In this document: positions 35,735-48,051 of the stretch, piece after piece
How the letters are laid out: the number at the start of each line of letters is the position of its first letter
How positions within the stretch are numbered: the first letter of the stretch is position 1
Source of the DNA: Rosellinia necatrix
Taxonomy: Eukaryota > Ascomycota > Sordariomycetes > Xylariales > Xylariaceae
Reading direction: 5' to 3'
Assembly (NCBI GenBank): GCA_021209875.1
Contig: JAGYVD010000002.1
Coordinates: 6,262,001-6,326,000 of the forward strand
DNA length: 64,000 nt
Position numbers and translations under genes: made by a program
The notes under the pieces: generated by a model
What the model saw: the letters and a program-made list of their open reading frames with translations, nothing else
Databases searched by the model: none
Told to the model about the DNA's origin: nothing

Positions 35735-37121
35735 ATGTCTTCCCTAAAACGCAAAAGCGACGTAGGCTCTGCCGACGCGAGCAAGAAGGCCAAGACAAAC
35801 GGCAGCATCATGTCGTTTTTCGGCGCGCCGAAGGCCGCACCCTCATCAAGCCCGTCTCGCCCCGCCGCTGCAACCGGGTCCACGTCCGCGTCCGCGGTCG
35901 ACTCATCGAACCCGGCGTCCAAGTTCGACAAGGCAGCGTGGGTGTCCAAGCTGACCTCGGAGCAGAAGAAGTACCTGGCGCTCGAGATCAACACCCTGGA
36001 CCGCAGCTGGCTGGCGGTGCTGAAGGACGAGATCGTTAAGCCCGAGTTCATTGCGCTCAAGAAGTTCATCGAGGCCGAGATCAAGTCTGGTCAGACTGTC
36101 TTCCCGCCTAGCGAGGATGTCTATGCTTGGTAAGTCGAATCTCTGTCATGATTCTCCCCGCTTGGGATGCCTACTCGCCGAGAGAGATGCTCTCTACCCC
36201 GAAAATTCCTATAGGGAGGGAGGGGAGGGGCAACATCCTCTTATTATTACTTGTACCTACTATCTATGCCCCCCACCGCTTTACAACGAGGGAGCGAACG
36301 GATGCTAAACCGCGAACGACAGGTCTCGCTACACGCCCTTCCACACGGTGAAATGCGTGATCCTGGGGCAGGACCCCTACCACAACCACAACCAGGCGCA
36401 CGGGCTCTGCTTCTCGGTGCGGCCGCCGACGCCGGCGCCGCCGTCGCTCAAGAACATGTACATCGCGCTGAAGAAGGACTACCCGTCGTTCGCGCCGCCG
36501 CCGGCGAAGAACGGGGGCCTCCTGACGCCGTGGGCGGAGAACGGGGTGCTCATGCTCAACACGTGCCTGACGGTGCGCGCGCACCAGGCCGGGTCGCACC
36601 AGCGGCGCGGCTGGGAGGCGCTCACGCAGCGGGCCATCGACGCCGTCGCCCAGAAGCGCACCCGCGGCGTCGTCTTCCTCGCCTGGGGGAAGCCGGCGGG
36701 CGACCGCGTGGCCAAGGTCGACGCCCACCGCCACCTCGTGCTGCGCAGCGCCCACCCGAGCCCCCTCAGCGCCTCGCGCGGCTTCTTCGACTGCGGCCAC
36801 TTCCGCAAGGCCAACGACTGGCTCGCCGCGCGCTACGGCCCCGAGGGCGAGATCAACTGGAACCTCGACCCCGAGGCCCCGCCCACCACCTCGCTCGCGG
36901 GGAAGGGGGACGCCACCGACGACGCGGAGGACGCGGAGGACGCGGAGGACGCGGTTCGGGAGGCAGAGGGGAAGGGGGGAGAGGACGAAAAAGAGGACGA
37001 AAAGGAGAAGGGGAAGGGGAAGGAGGTTACGCCTGTTGTGGCCGTGGGTGAGGTGGATGGTGGCGTGGAGGAGAGCGAGATCTTGGAGAAACAGGGCGAG
37101 GAGGGGAAAGAAACCTCTTGA
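35735..37121 (+). CDS. UNG1: Uracil-DNA glycosylase (family 1)
   Basis: Exons 35735-36129 and 36323-37121 are joined by a 193-nt GTAAGT...CAG intron, giving 397 residues. The enzyme removes uracil from DNA to start base excision repair. Motifs: GQDPYHN with the catalytic Asp at about residue 149, LLTPWAENGVLMLNTCLTVR, and the HPSPLSASRGFF loop with catalytic His at about residue 276. The N-terminus has a basic KRKSD...KKAK nuclear signal followed by SIMSFFGAPK, which resembles the PCNA-binding motif of nuclear UNG. Two oddities: an Asp/Glu/Lys-rich tail of about 80 residues after the catalytic core, and an open frame continuing 109 codons upstream to an ATG at 35408 with Arg/Ser-rich, mitochondrial-presequence-like content. 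Exon 2 is very GC-rich. Confidence 0.95.
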
Positions 37122-40100
37122 TGTGTTGACAGTTTCAGCCTTGGGTGTTCGATAGGGGGACTTTCTTGTAGGTTTGTTCGGTCTGGTTTCGGGGTGTGGC
37201 GTTTTGCGTGGTTAACGGGTAGGGGACGGGAGGGAAAAAAAGAAGAAGAGGAATCTTGGGCTCTCGGCTCCATGTAGTGCGATGGCTGGGTCCCGGTGTT
37301 CGGGAGAGCGAGCAACCTTGCTTTACCTCCTTCCTGGATGTTTTCGATAGGATGGCCCTTTTTAAGGTTGTGTATACTAGTGTATATTTGGTGGGGTTGT
37401 TAGGGTCTTAATTATATACATGGTGAGCTGTACATGGTCGCAAGGAATGAGGCTGTGGTCTGAACCTTGCTATATCCCGTCTCTTATTTCTTGGCGGCTC
37501 TAGAGAGATATATATATATCCCTTCTAGTGACTATAGATGCATGCCCCAGTTAGTGTTAGACTTGCAACCTATGCTTAGTCGATAGCTTAGTTCGTAGAC
37601 GTCGCACGGGCGGATGACGCATGGATGGATAGATAGATCTTGGGTCGTAGGTTCGCGGCGAGATATCGATGTCGCACCCGGCTTACACATTCCCGTCCCC
37701 GCATGTGCTTCCCCACGGCGGCTTTTCGTTGGGTAATTAACTGTATAACTACGCCCTAGCTATGGCATTGGTGCTGGAGGCGAAAAGAGGAGTCCCGGAT
37801 AACTTCCTAGTGGTGAAATTAAGTTAAATATCATGCATTGGTATGTCTCGGCGCTTGGTGTTGTTGCGACTACACTAGAAGAGTTTAGGGGGGGTAATAC
37901 ATATGAATAGTGTATGTATGCCTTGCTTCCCAAGCGGTTTCGTTGAGGTCGACATAACTATTGTGCCTCTGTTCCTCTATATCTGCTCGGCACGCGGCTA
38001 TTTATTTATTTATTTATCTACTACCCGTTGTCCTACAACCCTTGCATCAACATAGCCAACGTTCTTACATAATAATGAAGCACGATGTGGCTCTCGGATG
38101 GAGCTGTAGGGATACGGTAGTGCCTACATATACCTTACATAGATATGCCGGTCGCGCGTCTGATTTCGATTAGAAAACCTGCCCCTTTGGGCATGTGGAG
38201 AGCGAGGTACATCCAGCGAGGTCCACTGCTCTCGCGTGGACGGAGGGCTGGCTGCATTACCGTGAAGCTGTCCGCCCGACAAGCAACCCAACATCATGTC
38301 ACTCCGCGTACCGGTAGTCGATAAGCACCCTTTAGGGTACCCGCGTTTACGGCCCTTGCGGAGGGATGTCCGCCTCCCTCTGCGCCACGGACATATGGTT
38401 GGGGTTGCACCGTCAGACTGCAGGGAACACAACGCCGGTAGCTGGAGGTAGACATGACATGGCATCTGCCCAACTTGGGACCGCTTACATAGCATTTATC
38501 TAGATTGAGTAGGTAGGCACCGGCTGAGCACTACTTTTTCCAGAAATCGTCGTCATTTAGCGAGACGAAAACGCGAAAGCGACGCGCCAAGCAATATACG
38601 GGGGAAGGGGGTTGGAGACGAACATGGATAGGCGAATGATTCGATGGTTTGCTGCGGTAACACGCAATCAATAAATAAATGACGCAGATCAACTGGTTTC
38701 CCTGGAGCGTACCTACTGTACGGTGTCAGTCCGGGGCCCTGTGGTCCGGGTCATTCGTGGTATGGTTCGCCGTTAAGTTAGGGCCTACGCTGCTCTCGTA
38801 CGCCGTGGGCGGGACGCGCTGCGCTGTATTGGACTCACGGCTCCCCCAAGAGTTCCCAGAAGCAACTCTCCCGTCCGATGGAGCCGGCGTGGGAAGGCAA
38901 GCCGGGCTTCTTCATTGGTTGCGGATTTGATGAGCTGTGCCTCGACATTGTTCATGCAGGGTCCGTGTTCCAGCCGGCGTCATGAGTGGATGGGAGACGC
39001 GAGATGGGGATGGAGAAGCGTAGCGAGCCATCGGGTCATGGCAAAAAAAAAAAAAAAAAAGGGGCATGATCGTCTTGGCGTACATTCTAATTCCTATGTG
39101 ATTCCGAAAGTGTTATTTCGTGGTGCAGCTGGATATTATAGGTGGGCTATTTGGCGTCTCTCGGAAACCTAGTGGCACGCTAGGTTAGTGCAGTACGGAG
39201 TACACACCTCTGCTACATACCTACAAGTAAGTGGGTATGGAGACCTAATAAGGAACTGGTGGCCAAGCCGTGGGCCTACAATACACTATGTAGTGTATAA
39301 CCAACTAACTACCTGAACTATCTATTTATACTGTACTGTAGTTTACTGTAGTTGAGGTATTGTTTGTTCGTTGTCACCGGGCCGGACGAAAAGAATGTGG
39401 TCTTGACGCCGCACCGAAGTCTAAGGGTTGGGTTCGAGCGCCACTATCTGCACCGCAGCGCCGGCGATCCTTGATCTTCACGAAGTTACCGTAGTGTGGA
39501 CGAAGCCGGTGCGACCTCTCCGCAACCCCTTGGTTCTTATCTTGCAGGTACTGCACATACACTACACCAGTTGGGCAGATTGGGTAAGTTGATACTGATT
39601 CCCCGATCAAGGAGGGCTGACCTGACGTAACTTCGTCCGACCTTGGGCTGTTTAGTACCTATGCATGGGGTATAGTCAGGCACATGGCTTCTCGCTTCTT
39701 GAATCCTTACCTCCTCCTGTGCTAGTGTGTGGTGTACATAGTCATTGTACCTGTTCGAGGTGAACTTCCTGTGAGACCACGGCGGTGGCGACGTGGCGCT
39801 CTGGATATGCGGCATCCGTAGTGTATGGCGTTACTATGTCTTGCTGTTGGCGATAGGCTGACCGGACAGGTTGTTCATCCCTCCCTATGAGAGGATTGAG
39901 CGCCGACTCTGGGGATGTTCTCGATTTTCCCTTGTGACCACTCGCTCTCGTCCTGTAATTTCAGGCCGGTCGGTAGTGGTAGTGTATTAATGAGATGAGA
40001 TTCACACTACTACCGGCACAACGGCCCTTAGGTTAGTGTACTGGTAGTGCATCACCCCAAATGGGGCAGATCTCCACGGCCGGTCTGTACCTCGCATGAA

Positions 40101-42010
40101 GTACCTCCCTACCGGTAGGTAGATGCCGACCAACCTGCCTTCCCAAGGCTAGGTACATTGTAGGTTAGGCAGGTAGAAGTAGCGGGTGTTTCACCACACT
40201 ATATCTACCTAAATGACACAGGTAGGTACCTCTGTCATACTTCCAAGAAGTACACTACCTACCGCTGCTGCTTCCCGCGTACGTCCACCCACCCACCCAC
40301 ACACACACCACATACCCGCCATACATCAGGTACCCCAGGTAATGAGTGGCAAACAGGCGCTAGATAAGATGATGGTGTTACATTGCGTCTGGCTATTTAA
40401 TACCTAGGTCGGTAGGATACTGGCTTCAACACTGGTAAGACCAAGAGATGGTTGGATAGGATATAAGCGTGAGAGAGTAAGGAATAAAGTGAACTCGTCG
40501 AAACTTCTCGGGGGACGTGTAGAAGGGCGATAAAAGGTATCGAGATAGTACCTGCCTATCACCTATAATGATGATGCCTGCTAAGTTAAGCTTGGAAGTA
40601 ACCTACCTTGGTCTAATGTCATCTGCTATTAAAGGACAGAAGCGAGCATCGAGACGGCGAGCTGCGCTTAGGACTTAGTGCGGCATCATTTGCCTTTTGG
40701 CTTCTCCCGAACCCCTAACTTTGCGTATGTCGTACACCAGGTAGGCTAGATACGTAGCTTAGCAGACTAGATAGGTAGATAGGCTGCTCGTCGCGGACCT
40801 TGGAATACTCGTCTCGTCTTTCTCCTCCTCCCAAACGCAGTGCTGCGTTGGTCTGCACTCCATACACTCTTTTTAATCAGTTATTCGGTTCCAAGCTGGT
40901 GCGCCACGGTACTGGTAGTCGCCGTGGTTGGTGTAAGTTGGAATATGCACGCCCGTGCACCCACTCAACACGCATAACACCCACGGCCACGCCTAATCCG
41001 AGATCGTCTCATTAGCGGGAACAGCCTTTCTTTTCGAACCTTTTTTTTTTTTTTTTTAATCCTGTCCGATATCCATCCCTCTCTCTTGGGTCGGCTTCCT
41101 CCCCCTTCTCTCCTTACACTACCTACCATCACCTAACCTACTTACCTACCTACCTATCTACCTTCCAACTTGCTATCTACATACATACCCACCTATCTAC
41201 TTAATCTACGCCATCTGTACAACGACCCATCGTTTGGTTTACCGGGCTAGTGAGTTGCTGCGAGATCCATCCACGGGAGGAGCTCTATCTAAAGTGTGGG
41301 CGAACGAGCGAGCGAAGGAATGAACCAGTGAGCGAACCGTCGTGCAAGCAGGTTCATAACCTAGTTCCTGGTTCCCCTGCTCGTCATCAGCAAGTCGACC
41401 GATTGATGCCAACACATAACCTGTCTCTCTCCATCCGTCCATCCACCCATCCAGCAGCCGATCACCCTGGTCCGGCCAGCTCGACATGCATTGACAACCC
41501 ATACAAGTCGGATATTATTACATCTCTTCTCTCATCTGATACCCAGCCGGGCCCCCACCACTACCACTACCACTACCACTACCACTACCACTACCACTAC
41601 CACTACCACCACCACAACCATCACTACACTACATCCATACCTACATACTACTCAAACTACTACGACCACCGCCACCAACACCACCACCACCACCGTCTCC
41701 GAGTCGGTCGTCGCAATACTTGCAATTAATCTCTCCTTTCTCTCTCCTGCCTTCTCTCCTCCTTTTCTTTTCCTTTTTTTTTTTTTTTTTCTTCCTTTCC
41801 CTCCTCTCCCCCTTTCTTTCTCCAAACGACGTCATACATCCTAGCGCGGCATAGGGTTTACCCCCTCGACTGTCCGAAGCAAATAAATCCCGTCGGTCAA
41901 TTGGCATTCGCACTATCTGTCGATCTATTGGGGCTTGTGATCCTATGGTTTTCGGTTGCTTGCTCGGAGACTCTCGGATTTTCACCCTCCATCCGCCGAT
42001 CAGACTCAAA
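37122..42010. other. 4.9-kb gene-free region upstream of MSB1
   Basis: No supportable gene on either strand. Contents: poly-A at about 39041-39060, several TAGGTA/ACCTACC stretches (40100-40260, 41130-41165), poly-T at 41041-41057, a (CACTAC)n tract at about 41556-41610 and a T-rich tract at about 41760-41800. The last 1 kb is strongly pyrimidine-rich and is probably the MSB1 promoter or leader. Confidence 0.5.
41556..41610 (+). repeat. (CCACTA)n hexanucleotide repeat
   Basis: About nine uninterrupted ACCACT/CCACTA units, followed by CCACCACA-type drift. It lies about 400 bp before the MSB1 ATG. Open frames across it encode only His/Tyr or Thr runs and are artefacts. Confidence 0.92.
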
Positions 42011-45000
42011 ATGCATAGCCTGTTATCCCGGATAAGAGCCAAGGACGGGAAGCTGAGGTCCAGGAAGAATGGGGGCGCCGACTCGACTCCTCAGCTGCCC
42101 ACCAAACCGCGTTGGGACGATGCCTATGCGCGCACTTCTGTCGAGCCGGAGGAGGTGCAAGACTTGATTCGCCGATGCACCGTGGAGCTGAAAGCACGAG
42201 GTAAATGGATGAAATTGCATTGCGTTGAATTCAGTAGACATGGCTCGACCCGGCGTCCACCCACGCGCTTGATACTGCCATGTCCAATAGAGAACTAACC
42301 GTGTTACCAGCCCTCGATATCCCGTTTCTCCTGCTGCCCTTCCGCCCGACATCGAACCCCAGCGCTGTGCGCACCTTCATCCGCCACTTCTTCGATGATA
42401 GCCATGGCTTGCACGGAGAGGCCCTCTCGCAGGAATTGCGTATGACGGAGCCCATGGTATGTGGTCTATTTTGCCCCCGCAGTGCCGGATTGTCTTGCTG
42501 ATTCCACGCGCCCTCGTCTCTAGGTCATATCTGATGTGCTCAAATGGTGTTGGTGCAGAATCCCCGGTGGTCTAATCGGTTGGGATGCTTATGAGCTGTT
42601 TAAAGTTGGAGAACAGGGTACGGTTCCATTGCATGACGACACGAAATGCAAAGCCGCTAATTCAACGTAACCATAGACTCCAACATGGCGCGGGATTCTT
42701 TCTCGACCTTCATTCCTCTGAGCATCGAGAATGAGGCCCGGTCTAAGATTGCCTTTGATTACTTCGATCTGCTATCCGCAATCGCAGCACATGGAAAGGT
42801 AAATGGCTTCGGTGGCCGCAAGCTTTCGCGAATGGCATCGTGGTGGGCCTTTGAACATAAGGAACTCGGTAACGGGTTTGAAGGGGGGTACAAGATCTTC
42901 TCGAGGTACGACGGCGATCACCACAGCTTCTATTGCATTTTGCATGACAGCCTGACTGACTGATTGGATACCTTACAGCGCCGCTGATGCCACAAGCCAT
43001 CTTTTTTTTGCATATCTCCGGTCACTATCCCCCCAGCAGCCCAAGAGTGCCGCTATCTCCATGCTACCCATGTCCCTGCAGAAGCTCCTGCAGGATACCG
43101 AATACCCTCCGCAGACGCCCTCCTTGATGCTGTCGTCAACGTACAAAGTCGTAATGATTGTCGATACGGTATCGCCCACGCCTTTTGCCCTACTCCGTCG
43201 GGCAAATCACTTTCAATACCGTGAAGAGGATAGACACCTCCAAGAGTTCTCGGAGTACGAAGACCCCGTGGAGGCCCTGACTGAGGAGTGCCGCAGAGTT
43301 CTTAAGGCGATCTCGTTGGCGAATCAATCGCACGTGTCTAGTTCTAAGCATTCTACCGGATTGCGTGATGCGTCCTGGTCGCGGTTCGAGGATATCGGGT
43401 TTGCGGGCACTTTGGAAGAGGTGGAAGAGGACGAAGACACTGTCAGGATTGGTCTTGTTCCGCGCTCTCAGGGTCTGCGAGCCACACCCGCGTCCGGAGT
43501 GAATCTAGGACGACCGACGACTCCGTCGTGGGCCGACTTCTTGTCCTCGGGGTTTGTTGATGACTCTGGACCCTCGAATATGTTACTCCCACCGGATAAG
43601 GCATTGCCACCAATCGAGACCACTGTTCGACAGCGGAGCTCACAATCTCATCGGCCTCGACTCGAGTCGGATCGACAACTCGAACCGGGTGAGCTGGCCA
43701 GTATTACACGGTTTGATCTTGACGATGCTTTCTGGTGGGTGTGGATGAGTAGTCTGGCACCGGAGGAGACGGCAGAGCGAAAATCCGCTTTTGGCCGCTG
43801 TGCGGTGGTAGAGACAGCCGTCCGTTCGGGCAAATGGCTCGTCATGGAAGAGATGGTCAAGGGTGCTGCACCTGAACCAGATGCAGGTGCGTATATTGCT
43901 GAAAAGAAGGGGCTATTTAGCTGGACAAGGCGTGGCAGAACAGGCATTTCACGCAGCAAGTCGACTAGTAAGGGTGCCTTTGACCGTGGCGACCGACTTA
44001 ACGCCAGCAACACTACCGGGAACATGCTCAGCAGGACAAGCATCGGGCCAGATCAGCAGGCTAAGATTCATGCCGCCGCACAACAACTCAGCGCACGGCA
44101 GCAGCAGCAGCAACGGGAAGATCTACCCGAGAGGCGTGGACGTATTGACCCAGAGACTTCGGGGGATAGGACTAACAGCGTCCTGACTCTACAGCCAGTC
44201 ATAATGAAGGAGGCCTCTCCCGCCATGAAATGGGCCAGCAAGTACGACAAGGACACCGTTCGAGAAGCATACCTTGGAAACATGAACGCCGGGCGTGGTC
44301 ATGCGCAGCTGAATGGAACAAATACCGCGAACGGCGGCGTGGCAAACGGAGACTCCTATAGGCCTGAAGTTCCCGAAAAGCCACTGTCGCCCTTGCTCTC
44401 TTCTGGAATACAACCACATACGCCCGCAAAGGAGGAAGCACCAGCCGTTCCGCAGAAGAACCTAGAAGATATTCACCCAGCCGAGCGCCCGGATGCTGTC
44501 GGCCGTAACTCCCCGTTGCCTCCCCTGCCGCGCGATGATAGCCTAGAAGCCACCCGCCAGACCATGGCCTCTCCGGAGCCTGACAGTAGCCCTGAGAGCA
44601 AAAAACACAAGAAACTTCACAAGCACGAGAAGCGGACCGGCAGTGGCCTTAGAAAGCTGTTCGGGCGTAACAAGAACAGACAGTCAAAGGTTCCTGAGAA
44701 CGTTGCTACTGACGTAAACGCCCTCTCGACCGTTCAGTCCAGCCGTGCACAGACTCCGCTGCCCGAGACACCACGCTCTCAGCCAAGAGCCAGCGAATCT
44801 AGTCATAGGGCGTCTCCAGTACAGACTGAGGATGATAAGACACCTACTCAACTTTCGGCCCCTGGGGAGGCACACGAACCTACTTATGACCCTTCTGCTG
44901 CGGACGAGACCGAAGCACGGGCCGCATTTTCACGGTTTGACCAGGGCCCGTTGACGGATCAGCCGGCATTTGCACCCGACGCCGAGAGCGAGGATGACGA

Positions 45001-45385
45001 CGCCGTCCCCCCACCAATCGCGCGCCACGCAAGCGACTTGGCGCAAGGACAGGAAGGGGAGGCAGCGCCATCACCAGTTGTTGGGACAGAGGATCGGTGG
45101 GCAACCATCCGCAGGAATGCAGCCGAACGGGCCGCGCGTCAGAGCGAGGAGCAAAGCCGTGGTGGGTACAGCAAGACCACAGATGGCGAAGATGAGACCA
45201 GCGGCGAAGAGAGTAAGTTGATTCTGACCTATTCGATATACCCCGCCTGCTCTCCGTACCTAAGCTGACATCTGGTAGCTATCGAATCTCGTGTAGCCCG
45301 CATCAAAGCTCGCGTTGCCGAGTTGACGGGCAACATGGAAGGGACCGCTTCCCCAGGATCGCCGCCACAAGCAACCCGCCGCTAG
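42011..45385 (+). CDS. MSB1: Msb1/Mug8-domain morphogenesis protein (six exons)
   Basis: Exons: 42011-42200, 42311-42456, 42524-42617, 42677-42905, 42979-45212, 45279-45385. All junctions are GT-AG and in phase, giving 999 residues. The N-terminal half is the fungal Msb1/Mug8 domain, related to RhoGAP folds: RTFIRHFFDDSHGLHGEALSQEL, then VISDVLKWCWCRIPGGLIGWDAYELF, then the MASWWAFEHK and GYKIFSRAADATSHLFFAYL stretches, each crossing an exon junction as one would expect of real splices. Yeast Msb1 acts at sites of polarised growth with the Cdc42/Rho1/Pkc1 pathways. The C-terminal half is disordered, Ser/Pro/Glu-rich, with a Gln run near 44100 and basic patches (KKHKKLHKHEKR); the last exon encodes a short coiled-coil-like end. 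It is convergent with RLM1 about 2.7 kb downstream. Confidence 0.92.
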
Positions 45386-48051
45386 GGACGGTATTTGGGG
45401 CCATAGTAGTACGGCGCCTGAGCGTTGCGGTCACCGATGTCCCGTCATACCATTCATGCGATGCACTCCGTTCAGATTCACTTCTTTGATGTGTTTATAT
45501 CCAATCTCGTTCTCTAGGATTCGCCGACCGAACCGTCGATGCGTTTCATATACCTCTTTCCTCTCATCTTGAATCTTCTTTTCAGCTTTCTATGATACCA
45601 CTAGAACGAGCCTTCGAGGACTAAATGTGTCGGAAGATGGAAACAAGACTGCATTATACCACCTTTTTTTTTTTTTTTTTCCTGCTCGAGTACCCCCCCG
45701 GCATCGTTAGTTAAACCCACGTTTGGAGTTGTCGGCGTTTCTACTACGTTAGTTTTCGGTTGCCCCATGTGTGTTTCTCTTTTTCTCTCTCCGCCGCCAT
45801 CGGTTTCTAGCTAGCTAGACGGCAGATCTGGAAATTTTGGTGAAGATGTTGCTTTTGGCTATTGTCTGGTCCTTCTCGCTTTACGACTGCGATAATACAG
45901 GACCTTAATCGGCAAGACGAGATAATCTGATGGTCCGTCGGTTGGAATCACGTGGAGATTTTCAAGGGGCCAAGGGGTTTTAATGCGCGACTTGATGGAT
46001 CGATAGTGCTGGAGGAGAAAAGAAGAGAAGACGACACTATCTAAATCGTCCTTATGAGGAAAGAGGGGACAAGAGAAAGTACTTCAAACGAATATAGCTT
46101 ATTGAGAATTTGATAGTGCATCTCGCGAGTGAAGCCAATTACCCCGTGGAGTTAATGACGTGGCTTTCAATTGCATTTGCGCATGGAAATTCTACGGAGA
46201 TTCCCAGCAACCCTGTCGCCGGTGGGCCATGAAGCCTGCTGGTAGGAAGCGGCGAGGTAGGATGCTTTCTTTAGTGAACGAAACGGCTCGGGAGACTCGG
46301 ATCCTGTGTACCCAGTTGACTCGCCTTCTTGTTTGGGTTTACGGCTGGTTTGGGATGTTAGGACCCGTATCGGAGAGGGGGAATAGGAGTGACACAAGAG
46401 AGTGCTGGGGGATTGGGGGTTTGATAAGGATAAAAGAAATAAACGGGTTGAGCGAGTCAAGCGTGAAGTTAAAAGGCAAGGGGAGGGTTGGTGGAAAAGT
46501 CTGCAAATACGAGTTGACGATCGTTCCCACCCCCTCCCCCCCTTTCTTATGGTTTCCAAGTGTGAAGATTGTCTGAGAAGAAAGCGGCGGAACTAGATTT
46601 CGAGAGCAAGTAGCGAAACTAGGTAATATAATTGTTACTTATCACCCGGCCAAGAATTTGGTAAAGATCGAGTGATAAAAGCTAGTTCATTGCAACGTTT
46701 CAGTCGTTTTTTCCTTTTCTTTTTCCTTTTCCTTTTTTTTTCCTTCTTTTTCTTTTTAAAACCGCCTTCGGGGACCGAACGGTCACATTGTCGGATGCCT
46801 AGACTACACTACAACCAACCAACCCACTCCGCTCTGATGCGTTCCTCCGTTTAGCTCTCCCCTTCCCTCCTGTCGCCCGCTCGGTTGAAGAAACCCGCCT
46901 GTCTGCCTGTTTGTTTCGGCCTTTCTTAGCTAGCCACCGATTCACTTATCCATTTATCTATCTATCACCCCACCTACCTACCTACACTACTTACTTACCT
47001 ACTTACCTACCCTATCTGCATAGTGTCTAGACGTTTGTGGCAGGCCGGATCGCGGGAGCAGACAGAACCTCAGCAAGAGTGCTTCATGTGTATATATGTA
47101 TGTATTGTATTGTAATAAACCGGGTACTTAGTAAGTAATGTGAAGGAATGGGTGCGATCTAAATATAGACCGGCTAGGCTACCTAATGCCGAGCAGTTTC
47201 GGTATCCTTTGCGGCGTAGGGAGGCGCTAGGCTCTTGAATACGGCAACCCCTACATCCTAAATCTCACATGGGAGTTGGGCGGGTTGACGGAGCGGGCCG
47301 GGGAAAGCAAGGCCGGTCGACCGGGTGGTTGATCGGCGGGTCGGTAAGCCCAGAGGATGCTACTTCATATTTACCCAGTCATAGGTAATACGACCGTGTG
47401 GGCAATGGATGATTGTCATGGGACAGTATTGCGTAGAAACTACGTAGACGGCGAGCCGATAGGTAGCGCCGAGATAGTAAAATAAAATGCATTAATTCCC
47501 TTTTAGAAGTCCCCCTTATACCCGCACTCGGTTTGATATCAATAGTATCTACTATACAACGCTTCTGGCCCTCCCCCTTTAAACGCCGTTCCGGTGGCCT
47601 TTGGAATCCGTAACCTTCCTCTCTCGATTTCAGACCGCATCCAAAAAACCCATGGACTCATTCTTCATATCCATCTAAGTTGATAAAAGTATTGTCGAGC
47701 GGTCCGGACAAACACCATAATGAATGAAGGTGCTGAGCACCTCAAAAAGAAGAAAAACGCCGCGCCATGCTTGAACGAAGATAATTGCACGACGCAGAAA
47801 GAAAACGAGCGGCAACCCGCCATAACGAATTGAATAATATTATGTAACGAGAAGGAATGGGATAGAATATTGTCGGGGCATCGGTTTCAGGAGTCGGTAA
47901 GTTTGATGGTATATTTCGGACTGGTTGAGTTTCCGATGGTGATGGACTAGATAGACCCTGAACTAAGAAACTTTGTAGATGTAAACGCCGAAGGAAATGA
48001 TTAGGTGAGATTTGCAGTAAAATATTGAGGGGATAACCCCAAGGATGACGA
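45386..48051. other. Convergent intergenic region between MSB1 and RLM1
   Basis: About 2.7 kb, unusually long for a tail-to-tail interval. It holds poly-T at about 45663-45680, a 60-nt T-rich pyrimidine tract at about 46698-46757 and CTAC repeats at about 46970-47010. A plus-strand frame of 138 codons at 46160-46576 has no recognisable motif and was not called. Confidence 0.5.

Noticed and set aside
36251..37051. 266-codon alternative frame over UNG1 exon 2
   Set aside because: Gly/Arg/Ala-rich shadow of the GC-rich exon; the glycosylase motifs are in the other frame.
41491..41844. Frames encoding Thr or His/Tyr runs near 41.5-41.8 kb
   Set aside because: Translated (CCACTA)n repeat; not CRISPR-like either, since the units have no spacers.
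46160..46576. 138-codon plus-strand frame between MSB1 and RLM1
   Set aside because: No recognisable motif, no splice partners and no convincing coding bias; it lies in a convergent 3' interval.
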